A DNA stretch of 64,000 nucleotides, taken from positions 248,001 to 312,000 of the forward strand of contig JAFCMP010000523.1 of the NCBI GenBank assembly GCA_017506865.1, written 5' to 3'. The notes under the pieces were generated by a model. That model was given only the letters and a program-made list of their open reading frames with translations. It was not told the DNA's origin and did not search any database. Of this stretch, positions 20,206 through 32,722 are shown one piece after another. The stretch comes from Tribonema minus (Eukaryota > Sar > Xanthophyceae > Tribonematales > Tribonemataceae). The first letter of the stretch is position 1, and each line of letters opens with the position of its first letter. Both the position numbers and the translations under genes were made by a program.

Positions 20206-23200
20206 ATGAAGAAAGGATCCAAGGCCCTTGCAGGGCTCGGCTTCGAGAGAGGAGGAGGAGGAGGATTCGAATCGAACCAACAGCGCTTGCTCATGTCGTC
20301 CAGCGGCGGCAGTGCGGGGAACAGCCAGCCCGTGGCGCGGAGGAGGGACAAGCAGGAAGGGAGAGGGGGCCATTCCAGAGCCTCCCGGCAGCAGCAGCAG
20401 CAGCAGATCATCAATGGCAATCACCTGCTTAATTTCAAGGTACTCCGACTTCCGAACTGCACTCATTTCATGGGACACAATTCTCTGGTGGATCATGCCA
20501 GCACATCGACCGAGATAGGGGGGTAGAACCGCACCAATGCTTGTGAATCTTGCGATGCTGGTGCAGTGTGCGGGTTCATTTCATGGCATCTTGTTTAGCA
20601 CCTGGCTGCTACTGGTTTGCCAGGGAGTACTGTGCAACGTCAATTTCTTCAACTTCAAGTCCATGCCAGTTTCCCACCCATGGGACATTGTTCAAGTTCT
20701 GTGAATCACTGAACGGCACGTTGTGCCAGTGATGTGGCATTATGCCTACGCCTGCTTGACTGAGTGCTGGTGCCGCTATAGAGTGCAATGCGCCTGCTGG
20801 TGCTCCAGCGTCTGATATGTCTGCTGCTGCTGATGCCGCTGCCGTCGCTGCCGCTGCTGCTGCCATCCTGACCGCTTGTTAGCACTACGACGAAGCACGC
20901 CTCAAGGGAGAGGACAGACGCGTCTCGCGCTTTGCACCACGCAGGAGGCGACTTTCAGAGGGTGGCATCACATCTCGCGAACAGTTTTTGCAGGTGCGTG
21001 TAAAGCAAGTCAGTTTCTCAGCCTGATGGGACTTGGCCGACAATGCACCACACACCAGATGTCCTCAGCGCCTGCTACCTTAAGCGTTTTACTACTGATA
21101 ATTATGCCGCAGTGTCATTTGGCGCAGTGCTTGAGACACTGCTGGGCTCATCAGCGACCACCAAGTGCAACCAACACTCGCTGCATGGCTGCAAGCAAGT
21201 CCGGCGATATGTACAAGGCCTTCATTCAGCACCTTATCCCATCCTACTGCCCAACGTCCCACCTCCACCTCACGCAGGCCAACTTCCAGTTCCTCCTGCT
21301 ACCGGGCACGAGCCTGGAGCACAGGTCTTTCACCAACGCAGACGTTGTAGTGGACTGGGAGAGTGTCGAATCGGTATGCCTCATCCAGGGGGAGGGGGGT
21401 GAGGGGAGCGGGGGGGGTGGGGGGGAGGGGGAGGCGGGGTGGCGGTGCCCGATTTGCCTGGAGCACCCGCGCTGCCCCAGGATCACGCGCTGCGGGCACG
21501 GACCGTTCTGCGCGGTGTGCATTCTGAGGGTGAGAACGCAGTGCTCAGCACGCATGGCTGTGCAGATAACTGCCCATTACCGCAGCCCAGTTGTACGTGC
21601 AGCGTGGCACGATTGCATACTTGGTCACATGAAGCTCCTAATGGTCGCTCGCGTAGCGCCGTGCATACAGTATTGTACACTGGGGAACATGGGAAACGAT
21701 CGGAAACCTGCCTTGAGTTCAGTCGGGTCGCCTGCAGCGTATCGCGATGGCCCAATGTGATTTGTGAGGCTTACTTGCGGGACAGCACAGAAAGCACGCT
21801 GATACACCCATCACTTGCAGCGTATCGTGATGGCCCAATCTGATGTTTGCGGCTTGACTTTCGGAACCGCATAGAAAGCACGTTGATACACCCATTCACT
21901 GCTGCGTGGTGCAGACAAAGTTGACAAGTGCCTTGTTGGGGAGAATATAATGTTACTTGAAGTTGAAGTACACTGACCGGCATATCAAGCTGTATATAGA
22001 GTATTGCAACAGTGCCAGTCAGCTGGCATGGTGTGTAGCAGACAGCGTGGCAGGGCGCCATTGGCAGTCAATTGCTCGCAGTTGATGCAGTATCACAGCC
22101 GCTGCGCGCCTGTCATGCTCTCGCTGCGAGCACAACACAGGTGTGCAGCATCGCAGACCATGTGTAGAAGGTTACCAGCTTCAACTGCCCATGTGGTAGT
22201 ACACAGGTCCGCAGAAGCACTATGAATGCAAAACGCTGTAGTACACAGTGCATGCGTCGTCACTGTCCAAAACATGACGTTGCTGATGCCCTTATGTCAT
22301 GCGCCGCTCCGCTGCCGCTGCAGCACTTGGGGGGCGAGCCGTACCGCCGCTGCCCCATGTGCTTCGACAACGTCAGCTGCGACAGGCTTGCCGGAGCGCT
22401 GCTGCGAGCGCACAAACCTCCTGTTGCCGGCCAGTCCGCCTCTTTTGTGCTACTCCTGAGAGACAAGGTAATCAAATGCAGCCTGATTAGGGAGCTCACA
22501 TTTCGTTCGCTACGGCAGCAGGTTGGCAGTCATCTTGACGTTCTCCTGCTCGGTTGGCAACTGACGGTGTCGCCTCAGCGCCGTGCGCAAACTTCTCCCC
22601 CCTGCTGTTTTCTGTACCGTGTGTCAGTCAAGGCGGGTGTCGCTGACCTGCAAATGTGTGTGCCATATGCTGCGCGCAGCTCAGTGCTGCTGCCGGTGCT
22701 GCTCTGCTCAGCAGCATGATATGCATGCCTCATGCACTTCGCACCACGCACTGCATTTGAAAATCCTGTCTTCACAGCACCTTGCCCTCTGCGCTCGCGC
22801 CACAGGAGGAGCTGATACCGCGAGGAGTGGATCGCTGGGGAGGTGGCTCATGCACAGCCTGGTGCCCCAAAGAGGGGCAGCCTGCTGCCACGTTCTCCCG
22901 CCTGGTGCTCGCTAAGGTGCGTGCAGAAGTGCTGGTCCAACGCGACTTGTTGCGCTGATGCGTCGAATTGTGGGGTGCATTGGGTGTTCTGCAGCACAGT
23001 TGTGTCATGCTTGTGCTGCATGGTGCGGTCTGGTATGCGCAATCAGCCACTGCTGTCCTCACAGTGTTCAGATGCCAGTTGATCAGGTGGTGATGTTGAC
23101 GATCTGTATTGCAATGTACCCGCACCACCATTGCTACGATCGCACGCGCTGACCTAAAGCACGCGTGCCACCCACGCCGCCGGTCCCGCGGCAGCCTCAG

Positions 23201-26200
23201 CAGCTGCTGCAGAGAATGGCTACGGAGGATGCGGAGCTGGCGGCGTTCAGGGAGGAGTCTCTCGCAGGGTACGTGCCAGTGTGTCTTTGCTTCAAGGGCA
23301 TATATACCCTGTTGCTGACAATCAGTGGAAGTTGTACGTGCTCGCAAGTCACAATCACAAGTGACATGCGATCTCAAGTGACATGCCATCTCCGCTGCAG
23401 CCACATTGGCTTGTTGATTCCTTGATTCCTCAAGCAATCACAAGAACCAGTGTGTGAACGCTTAAGGTGCCCCTGATCACAAGCAGCACTGCACGCTGAT
23501 TGCCCCCGCCCACCCCCCATTCGCCTCTCGCTCATCAATACATACCCTCGCTCCATCTCCCTCCACTGTCGTGTCGCGCGGCAGCGGCGACACGGAGTGG
23601 CTCCCCTACATATCGCAGGCGCGCGCCCTGCTCGTGGAGCGCCGCGCGCAGCTCTCTGCCAAGGGCGCCCTCGCCCTCAGCCCCACTGCCTCGCCCCGCG
23701 CCAACAGCGCCCCTCGCAGCGCATTCTTCACCAAAGATGGCGGCAATCACGGCGCCGAGCGGCGTTCCTCGCGCTCGCCCGCGCGCCGCGGCGGCAAGGG
23801 GCGCAGCGGCGGCGGCGGCGACGGCACGCAGCTCGGCGGCAGCGCGGCGGCGCGATGGGGGGATGGTGGCGCGCCAGCCACGCCTGCTGCTGCTGCCGCT
23901 GGCGCTGCCTCGGCGAGCGCTGCTGCGTTGGAGGGCGAGCACGAGGGGGGCGGCGCCGCAGCGAGTGTCGCGGAGGGCAGCGACGGCGGTGGCGCGGCTG
24001 CTGCGAGCGGTGATGCCGCTGATGTTGTCGAGCGGGAGGGTGGCGGGGAGGAAGACGGGAGCAGCGCGGCGGCGGCAGCAGGAGCAGGCGACGCTGAGGA
24101 ATACGGCAGCGGTGCGGTGGCGGCGGCAGCGGCACCAGGCGATGCGGGAGGCACGCGGGGCGAGGCGCTGCACCCGCCCGCGCGCTTTGCGTTCTACCAG
24201 CTGGAGGACGGGCAGTACGCATTTATGCACCCGCTGAGCATGCGCTGCCTGTTGGAGGAGCACGGGCTGGGGGGCGGGTGCGCGCTGCCGACGGCGCTCA
24301 ATGCCAATATTCTCGAGGTATGTATGTATGTATGTATACACAGGGGCCTTGGCGCCGCGCCGCAGCGGTTTGCGTAATTTGCGAACGTATTCAGCAACGG
24401 CCGGCAAAGGCAGGAGCTGTACCTCCTGACGTGTTCCTATCTCCTCCTCGCCTTCGCACAGATAGTGCGTTGACATGCAGAGACCCAGCAATTACTGAAG
24501 GGAGTCACAGTATCGTTCTTCAACTGATGACTCTCCTGCCGCCATCGTTTCACAGTTAATGATCAAAGTTCGCGCTGTGGACAATGGCTCACCGGCAACT
24601 TGCCGGCTGCAAGGATAGTCAAGTGATGTCGGTTCTCACTGCCGCTCATACACTCTGTTCAAACTTCAAAGTGCTTCTGCCCCGGTCATGATCTTTCCTG
24701 CTGCCACGCACCCTTGCGCCATTGCACAGCATCAGAGGTGCGCACGAGAGCATGCACGCAGCAGGCCGGGTACTTACTTTTTGCCTGCTTTGCAAAATAT
24801 GTGTATAGACAGCGGTGCACGTGCAGCTGTCGCCTGTGCCAGCGGGCCACGGCGCATCAGCTCCTGCACTACGCTAAGCGGTGCCTGTTGTAAAAACACG
24901 CCCCGTCCCTCCATCTTGCCAAGTTGACATCAAGTTGACATCATCGCCTTCGTGTCGACCACGCTACCGCTTTCAACTGCCCCGCAGGTTGAGACATTCC
25001 GACTCTCGCAGGACCTCCGGCGCCGCTACGCTTTTCTGGGCCACCTCCCTGAGCACTGCAGCGTGATGTTTGTGGAATTGGACCTGGCGAATCAGCTCTC
25101 CGACCAGGTACGCCGAAGCGCCGTAGCTCATGGGCACTTAAGCAGCAAGCATGGGTCATGACGCGCGCGTTGCAACAGCAGACATACCTTATCCAACCCG
25201 CTGTGTGAAAGAAACGTTTGTATGCTGGGGGGACGCCTATGGTTGCGCATGAGTTGCGTGCAGGATGCAGGGTGCCGCAATTTATAACGTTGACAACGGC
25301 ATGATGGAGCCGTTCAAGTGGGAGCAACGGAGCTGCCTGAAGTGATGCCACCACGTCTCGTGTGGCATACTTCGCTTAGCAGCTGCCTGGGTGAAGCAGC
25401 ACCCGCTGTTTGATTGTAGTGGCAGCAGCAAGCGCTGAGCACTTGTGCGGTGCCTTTGTCGTCCCTTTCCCCTCAGAATAAGTTGACGGCAAGTTAAGGT
25501 GCTTTCGTGGCGCCCGTAGCTTACAGGTGCAGGTGGTGCTGGGCCTTGGCCGATGCACACAAACACTATGGCACCGCATGCAATACAAGCACACCCCCAT
25601 CAGGGCCCTTCATTGCCAATCTCATCCTCCCCCCCCCCTGCCCCCCCTCCCACACACACACACAGACCATCGAAAAGTACGGGCCGGAGCTGCTCAAGCG
25701 CAAGCGCCGCCGCGACGCCGCGGAGAAGCTGGCACGGCGCGAGCGCGCCGCCGCCGCGCGCGCGCGCGCGGGAGCGCGAAGACGCCATGCTGGCGCTGCG
25801 CTTGGCGACCATTGACCTGGACGGCCCGCCTCCAGGGGCTTCCACAGCCCCCCTGAGCCCCCCCCCTGACGGAGGCGACGCCGGTTCGCCCGGCAGCGGC
25901 GGCGGAGACGCCGCTGCTGCTGCTGCTGCGGACAGCCCTTCCACATCGCCGCCGCCGCCGCCGCCAGCGCCGGCGCTGTTCAACGGCAGCACGGCGTCGT
26001 TCGCGCGTGTCGTGGGGCGCGCGCCGAACGCCGTGGACGACTTTCCGGCGCTCGGGGCCGCGGCGGCAGCGGCGGCGGCGGCAGCGGTAGCGAGCGCGCC
26101 TGCGCGGCCCGCAAGCGGCGCGGCGTCGCCCATACTGGCGGGCGCGTGGGGCAAGCAGCGCCTTGCCCCGTCGCCGCTGCTCGGCGGCGCGGGCGGCGGC

Positions 26201-26338
26201 GACGCTGAGGGCCCTGCGGAGCTGGCGCTGGGGACGCCCGCGACGAGCGGCAAGAAGCGCGGGGGCAAGGGGAAGGGCGGGGGGAAGGGGCAGGCGCTGT
26301 TCTCGAACGCCGGTCAGCGCGGGGGCGTGGGCCGGTGA
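20206..26338 (+). CDS. RNF10: RING finger protein 10 (RNF10/Mag2)-type E3 ubiquitin ligase, frameshifted
   Basis: Nine exons: 20206-20439, 20883-20993, 21278-21529, 22324-22467, 22806-22916, 23195-23268 (start uncertain), 23585-24317, 24988-25107, 25666-26338; about 817 aa. RNF10/Mag2 ligases ubiquitinate ribosomal proteins during stalled translation. Family signatures: NHLLNFK before a basic stretch, SREQFLQANFQFLL, VVVDWESVESV, RING CPICLEHPRCPRITRCGHGPFCAVCILR...YRRCPMCFDNV, FAFYQLEDGQYAFMHPLSMRCLL, DLRRRYAFLGHLPEHCSVMFVELDL, and a basic helix (ELLKRKRRRDAAEKLARRER). An in-frame TGA at 20191 supports the start. Oddities: the RING has one extra residue (C-x-H-x3-C in place of C-x-H-x2-C), and the last exon needs a frame change within a GC-dinucleotide run at about 25750-25771 to reach the conserved C-terminus (VDDFPALG, GKGQALFSNAGQR). 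The DNA length is off by one in three, so an error in the run or a recent mutation are both possible. Confidence 0.87.
21730..21902. repeat. Tandem repeat, period about 86 bp
   Basis: Two copies of a unit starting GCAGCGTATCG(C/T)GATGG (about 21732-21816 and 21817-21902), in the intron between RNF10 exons 3 and 4. No exon sequence is included. Confidence 0.8.
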
Positions 26339-27983
26339 CGCGGCGCCGCACAGCGCTGTGCTGTGTACAACTTCTATCGGTGCTGCTGCACCGCTGTGCC
26401 AGGACGATACCTTGTTGGCGGGACTTAGTCGTGCTCTCAGCTGACACCCGCAGATGCATACACTGCCGGCGCCGCATGAGCGACAACAGTTGCAGATCGG
26501 GCGCTCTTGCGGTGACTAGACTGGCCAGGGCTACGGCTGCCTGAGCATCCATCGCCAAGGGGTGCTCACTGGACACGGGAAGCACTGAAAACCAAGACCT
26601 TTGAAGAGGAAGAGGAGCAGCCCCATGTACCCCTACAGTGACAGCAGACCCTTCATTTGCTAGCATTGGCACCATACACGAATGCTCTACATAGGTGCAC
26701 CATTCACAACGCAGGTCAGCAGCAGTAAAAAGGTACTGCGTTGTGTACAGGCCATTGCGCCATGCGCTGGCTTCGTGTTGCAAGCTCAATGGCATGGCTC
26801 ATCACATCTGTGCTGGTCCACCCAGATTTTTCATTGCAGCCTGTTGCAATGTGCGTTGTGTGTGATGACCTGCCATAAATGATAGCCTGCTGCACAACCT
26901 TCAATGGCACGTCACCTTTCAGCCTCATGCAGAGCCCAATCTGCCGCTCTTGGGTAGCTGCACTGATGAAGCACAGGTACTCCTTTCGTCGCAGATACAA
27001 AGTGGGGTGGGGCCAGCAGGGTGCAATCGGATGTTGTGCTTGTGCCATCACAGTGCATGCTGAAGTGGAGGTATGCACATTCAGAAGCAGGCACGTGGTT
27101 AGGGCAGAGACGTGTGCATGCATTGCCTGGCTGCGTGCGGCAAGAAAAGTCATGCACGCCACTAATTCAGATGTCAATCGAAGCCTGCATGGGGGCTCTC
27201 GCACAAGAAAGGAACCATCGTGGTGTCATTACTATTACACCACATGTAAAATTCAGTGTCGATTGTACTGCCATACATAAGCTCAGCACCACATAAGCTC
27301 AGCAATTGCACAAACAGCATGGTTACCAGTGCATTGAAGCGATGCGTGAAGCAGCACAAGCGATGCAAACGGCGCTTGCGGACATGGCAAGCAAGCATCC
27401 TTCTTTAGACAAAAGTGCACCATGTGCCCAGGTCAGTGCTCATTCCTTGATGCATGACAATGACAACCTCAGATGGCTCGGTGCCGCTGAATGCCGCTTG
27501 CCCATCTCCATTGCACAGCACAGATGCTGCGCTGAGTACCAGCAGGTGCCGCATTGCATCCTGATCGACGGCGCCAAAGTGCCAACGCTGCTGTTCGCTG
27601 TGATCCACATGGCACTTCTCAGGAGAGACCTGCCATCCCACAGCACAATCTCGACACGAGCCGTTGCATTATGCCAGCAGGCGTATCAGCAGCGTCACTG
27701 CGCTACAGCTGGTCACTGCCTCAGCGTCACTCCTAAGCCCGGCGCGTGTCCGGCAAGCCCTCGCCGCTGACTCCATGGGGGGCCTCGCAGGCACGCCGCA
27801 AATCGCGGTGTCGCCGCGCGCATGCTGCGCCGCGCGTGCTCCGTGTCACGGTGCTTGCTGTCCACTGCTGCCGTTCACCGGCTTGACATGTCGCCACTGA
27901 TCTGCAGTGACGCTCTTGGCGCTGCTGGAGCCCCCTGCCGTGCTTGTGCGGATACAGTGTGTGTACTCAGTATACTGACTGTA
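26339..27983. other. Tail-to-tail spacer between RNF10 and the CS-domain gene
   Basis: Both flanking genes end here. I find no coding stretch with family resemblance. There is a small tandem duplication of ACATAAGCTCAGCA (27277-27305). Confidence 0.5.
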
Positions 27984-30900
27984 CTACGTGTACTTGACGC
28001 CGCCCATGAACTTGGTGGGGTCCGGCACGGCGCCGCTGAACTCGGCCTGCGAGAAGTCAAAGCCCGGGTTCTGCGCAGCGCAAAGCACGGCGCGCGGTGC
28101 AAGTCAGGAGCGAATGGCGTGTGTCGTGCGCCGTGTACTGTTGCAGTGCCCAGTGAACTGCCCAAAGTCTGCGCACGATGAGCAAGTGACAGGCTGCGGG
28201 CAGGTGCTGGATGAAGGCGCGCGTGCCGTGCTCCATTTGATGTGCAGAGACTGAGGTCAGGGGCCGCCAGTCGCGCTCGTCACCGGCCCACAGGGCGCGA
28301 TTACAGGCGTCGTTCTCACAGCAAGCGAGCCACCGTGCCTTTGAAGCGCAGCGACGCAGCTAGTCAAATGATGACCAGTAGCAACACAGTAAGTCAAATG
28401 GTGACCAGTACAATCAAGTCCAACTGCTGCAGAGGCGCATGCCCGCACCACGCTCTTGCGCTCGCGCGTGCGCTGACGAAAGCGCAGTGTCGCGGCAACC
28501 CCCGCACGCTCTCCCTCTCTCTCTCTCACCTCCTCCTGAAACCGCTCCAGCATGAGCTTCTTCTGCATCTCCTCGCGCGTGAGCGGGTCCGCTGCCTGGC
28601 CACTGCCTGCGAGCGCGCCGCCCCACGTGCTGCCCTTGACGGCCTTCTGCAGGTTCAAATTGAGCTCCCCGCCCTCTGCGGCAGCATTGCATACATGAGC
28701 GAGGTCGTGGCTGTTTGTATCGGTGGATTGTGGGCGCCATGCGTACTGCTCCGTGCAAATTTGTGGTGGCACCATGATCAAGTCTCCGCCGTTCAATGAT
28801 GATGGCGATGCAGAGCAGCAGTGAGCGTAACAGCAAATGTACGCTGTCAGAAGTGCGCACAGACAGTTTCGTGATCATAGCAACCCTTACAAGCTGTAAT
28901 GTGACCACCGTGCATGCAGGCAGTGCCCAACTCAAGGCCCTTTACCACTGCGCTGCAATGCAGACCGAGGTAGAGCTGACCGCTGCGCATTGTGCGCTGT
29001 CAAAGAGTCGTCACCACTCTCATGTCCTTTGCCGCCTTGCAACTGCAGCTTCAGCACTGCGCACCCGCAGTGCGTGACACGGCTGTATGCCACCAAGGCT
29101 TCACGCCAGCCTCGAATGCAGCACGAAATATGTCATGGCGCACTTTCAAGGCCAGTGCTTTAACGCACTGACGCACGGCAAGTCTGCGAGCTGGACACGG
29201 CACAGCCATGAAGCAATGATGACATTTCTGCAACTGACTGTCTATGTACACAATGACCGTACATGTATGCAGTTCATCGCTGCCGTGCGTCGCGACCTTC
29301 AACCCTGCGCACACGTCGCTGTCTCACATCACCGACAGCAGCGCTCACCCATCATCCAGTAGCTCTCTGACACCTTGACAGGGCCCCACGTGTCCTCCTG
29401 CACACGGCACAAAAGCAGCATCATATGCGGCGCAGCGAGTGAGAGACGCCGGCAGAGGCAGTGCGACAACTGCCACCAGCATTGGCCAAAATGCGCTGCA
29501 ATACGCAGGAAACCCCTGTGCATCAGAGCGTTCGTCGGCGTGCAAGGGCGACGCCTCATGCATGTGCGCCACTGTGGCGACGGTGCAGGACACGTGCACT
29601 TGAAGTTGGTGACACTCCTGAAGTGGGAGGCGTCAGCAGGACCATGCCGCTGTGATGCGCGTGCTGCCGATGAAAGACGCGTCTGTGTAATGGGCTGCGT
29701 ATGCGCAAGCAAGGCTGCAGTTTATGTGCGCTGGCGTGCCTCTGTGAGCGTTCGGCGCTGGCTGCCTGCACTGCCTCCTGTTGGCAGTGCCGGTCAAACT
29801 GGCGATTGCTCAAGACCGAGGAGCGCAGGGCGGAATCGTGCATGTTGAGTTTTTGTCGTGGTGACGCTACTCATTCTATGAAGTTCATGCGGCCACTGAA
29901 GGCAGGGTAGCAAGTTTGCCAACAGACAGCCGCGACATGAAGGCTGATGACGGCAGCGGCGCACACACGGGTGTAGCTGTGGTGCTCACATGCGTCGCAT
30001 ACAGCCGACTCCCCTACAAAGTTAGACCCAAGAGGTCTCTTCAGTTGTATTTGACCTCCGCTGAAACTGTTTTACGCTGAACTGTTCAAGGTTCAGCAGT
30101 GAACTATCACCGCCCAACAGCAATGCAGAAGCCTCAGCACGGCGGTGACGCGCCGCAGGAGCAAAAAACACATTGCTCAGCAGCTGCGCGCTACAGCTGC
30201 GCTGCACATCGCGCAGCACCACGTCATCATACAGAGAGTCACTCACGTCTATGAACGGTGGGTTCCCCTTGATGCCCTGCAAGACGCCGAGACGGAGGTG
30301 CCAGAGCGCACAGAGGAGCAGGCACCGCAGCACAGGTAGCAGTTGGTCAGAGCCTTTGGAGAACACCTGCTCGCAGTGTCGCACACCCAATCTGAACCTG
30401 CCACTAGCCTCAGTGACTACCCCAGGGCGGGCATGCGAGTCAAACAATGACCCGTAGCACGCACATGGCGTGGCCATTTAAGTGTCAAATCACGCCCTTC
30501 TGTTATGCGCAGCATTTGGCACAAACCAAGACTGGCAAACATGAAGCACAGCGCAAGAAGATGGTCGAGCAGGCCACAGAGGGGGGGGGGGGGGGGGGGG
30601 CGTGGGGGGGCTTTACTAAGTGCACGCCAATTATGCCTCGCACCATCAACAAACGCATCGATTCCACTTCATCTTGAACACCAACTTCACCTTCTGAACA
30701 TCAACTTCACCTGTGAAGTTGATGCATGTCAAGAACGACCTCACTTGTGACCACGACCTGCACTCCGACCGCCGCTCCTCGCAGAAGCAGCTCGAAGAGA
30801 GGCTGCGCTGCTGCGATGATCACACCGCATGATGCGCCACCATTGCCCACGGGGCTCACTGCGCGCGCTCGCGTAGGTGAACGCGCTCAGGGCGCTGCGA

Positions 30901-31955
30901 CATCGCGCAGTCGCAGGTGCTCACCACAGACAGGTGCGTGTGACCGATGGAGCACTGTATGGCGCTGCTCGCGACGCCCGGCGGCGGCTTCACGTAGATG
31001 TTCACCTCCTCCAGAGACTGCGGCGGCGGCGCAGTGCGCACGGCACAAACACCAGCGTCAACAAGCAGCGGCGGGTTGAACATCGTGTGGACATTGTCCG
31101 TGGGGGTTTGCAGCTTGAAGCGACACAGAGAGCCAAACTTGAAACGAATTGCGGTGCAGATACCACATGCAGTATCGTGTGATCGGTGCAACGTTGTTGA
31201 TCTACAAGTTCGCAGAAAGTGCATTGATGGGCAGGCGCGTGTTTCCACAGTACGCAATTGCACACTGAACATGTATGTGCAGATGCAACCCGATACCTGC
31301 TTTGGGTGTACATACATCTTCTACAGCACAGCCAACTCGCATGAAAAAGCACCCAATGGGTCAGATGCCATGAATGGCCCGGTACCAGGCAGCGTAGGGT
31401 CGTGCGGCTCAGCACCTGCTGCGAGACCACGCACGCCCAGCAATGGCAATCACTTTTGAAGGACCGGGTGCTGGGGACAAGTGCTGCTGCGAAAGCAAGC
31501 ACCGATCCAGTACCAAACAAACACATCAGTCATATGTGCTGTATGGGTTTTTGCAAAGGGAACACCATCGCCATCATCAACTGGTTCAAGTTGCGCACGG
31601 GCTCTACAAGCTGAGCCTCTTTCCGCTGGCATACCTGCTCCCACTCGTAGATCTCTCTGCCGTCGTGTTGGAAGCTGATGCGCCCCTCTCTGCCCTTCGT
31701 GGAAGCCTGAATCTTTTGCACACCAGTGCCGCTGCCAGCACCGCCACCGCCGCTGCTGCCGCCGCCGCCGCTGCTGCCTGTCAGCTGTTGTGCGTGCTGT
31801 TGAGGCTGCAGGTAAGGTTCTGTATCCTGCTGCGAAGCCGGAGCGGCGGTCCTTCGCTGCGCCGCAGCTGATGCGAGCGCGGCAGGTGCAGCATCAGCAT
31901 CGCCTTCTTCGTCGCTGGATACGTCTATCTTGTCAAACCTGGAGTAGTCCACCAT
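27984..31955 (-). CDS. NudC/CS-domain co-chaperone, NUDCD2-like
   Basis: Six exons (31955-31635, 31017-30925, 30276-30247, 29397-29349, 28675-28530, 28070-27984) give 241 aa with all phases matching. NudC-type proteins have a p23/HSP20-like CS domain and act as Hsp90 co-chaperones; NUDCD2 also stabilises dynein-regulator partners. The start MVDYSRFDKIDVSSDEE is typical of plant homologues. Residues 60-85 are Gly/Ser-rich linker. The CS domain runs from GREIYEWEQSLEEVNIYVKP through GIKGNPPFID and SESYWMMEGGELNLNLQKA (about residues 99-185). The C-terminus carries LTREEMQKKLMLERFQEENP then GFDFSQAEFSG, diagnostic of the NUDCD2 branch. Exon 3 is only 30 nt and codes for exactly GIKGNPPFID. The gene is divergent from the small heat-shock gene at 32723, suggesting shared control. 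Confidence 0.9.
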
Positions 31956-32722
31956 GGCTCTTTCTGATGACAACACGGCCAAAGGCGGGACCTGCACCAG
32001 ATACGGTGAAGCAGTCATGTCTGCTGTGTTTGGAATGTGGTGGCCACATACCAGGCCAGATCTCAACTGATGCAGATGGTCATGAGCACATGACGCAGCA
32101 GCACTTGATGTGTTCCACGCTGTGGGGTTTCAGAAAGCTGATGGCTGTCTGTTAATACGTAGGGGGTTGAATGTACAGTACGGGCACCAGCACAACGGAC
32201 TCAAGTACGGACCCAAGCGCAGCTTTGTCGTTGTCCAGCTTGTTGTGCAAGGTGAAAGCACAGTGCTGAGATCCGCATTGCAAGCCGTAATTTTTGTCGC
32301 AGGCGCGCAGCAACTTGGTGGTTCATACCACTACAAACTCGCCAGGAAAGTCAACAAATCAACAAGGTGAAGCTTTCATGAAGTTCGAGTGCGAGCTTGG
32401 GTACAAGGAGTTACCATACCTGCAGCCATTCACAAGGCCGATCTTCAAATATCAACGACCACTGCTGCAGTTTGGTACGATCGCCGTAGTAAAGCAGCCC
32501 ACCCTTGCACCTTACACAGAAGCGCGAACTTCAACCTTTCAAAAACCAAACTTCAAAAGCACGCTCCCGGGCGCGATCCTCTGTTCCAGAACTGGGCCGG
32601 TGTTCGAGAACTCGCCGTGCTCTAGATCGCTATGAAGGCGATTGCAGCGTCCCCGTCACCTCAACACAACCAACGACAAGTAGAAGACAGTTTAATCCTA
32701 CCCAAGCCAAGCTACTCTCATC
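31956..32722. promoter_or_regulatory. Divergent promoter region, CS-domain gene and sHSP 1, with heat-shock elements
   Basis: The 767-bp region between two start codons. Near the sHSP side are two TTCnnGAA heat-shock half-site pairs, TTCCAGAA (32584-32591) and TTCGAGAA (32603-32610), 19 bp apart. The same pair with the same spacing occurs before both other small heat-shock genes, which supports function through heat-shock factor. Confidence 0.75.

Noticed and set aside
20876-21277. Continuous coding from 20876 through to the RING exon
   Set aside because: The middle part lacks family resemblance; a donor at 20994 and acceptor at 21277 join EQFLQ to ANFQF exactly as in RNF10 relatives.
23535-24491. 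318-codon open frame on the minus strand
   Set aside because: Opposite-strand shadow of RNF10 exon 7, made possible by GC-rich codons; no independent motif.
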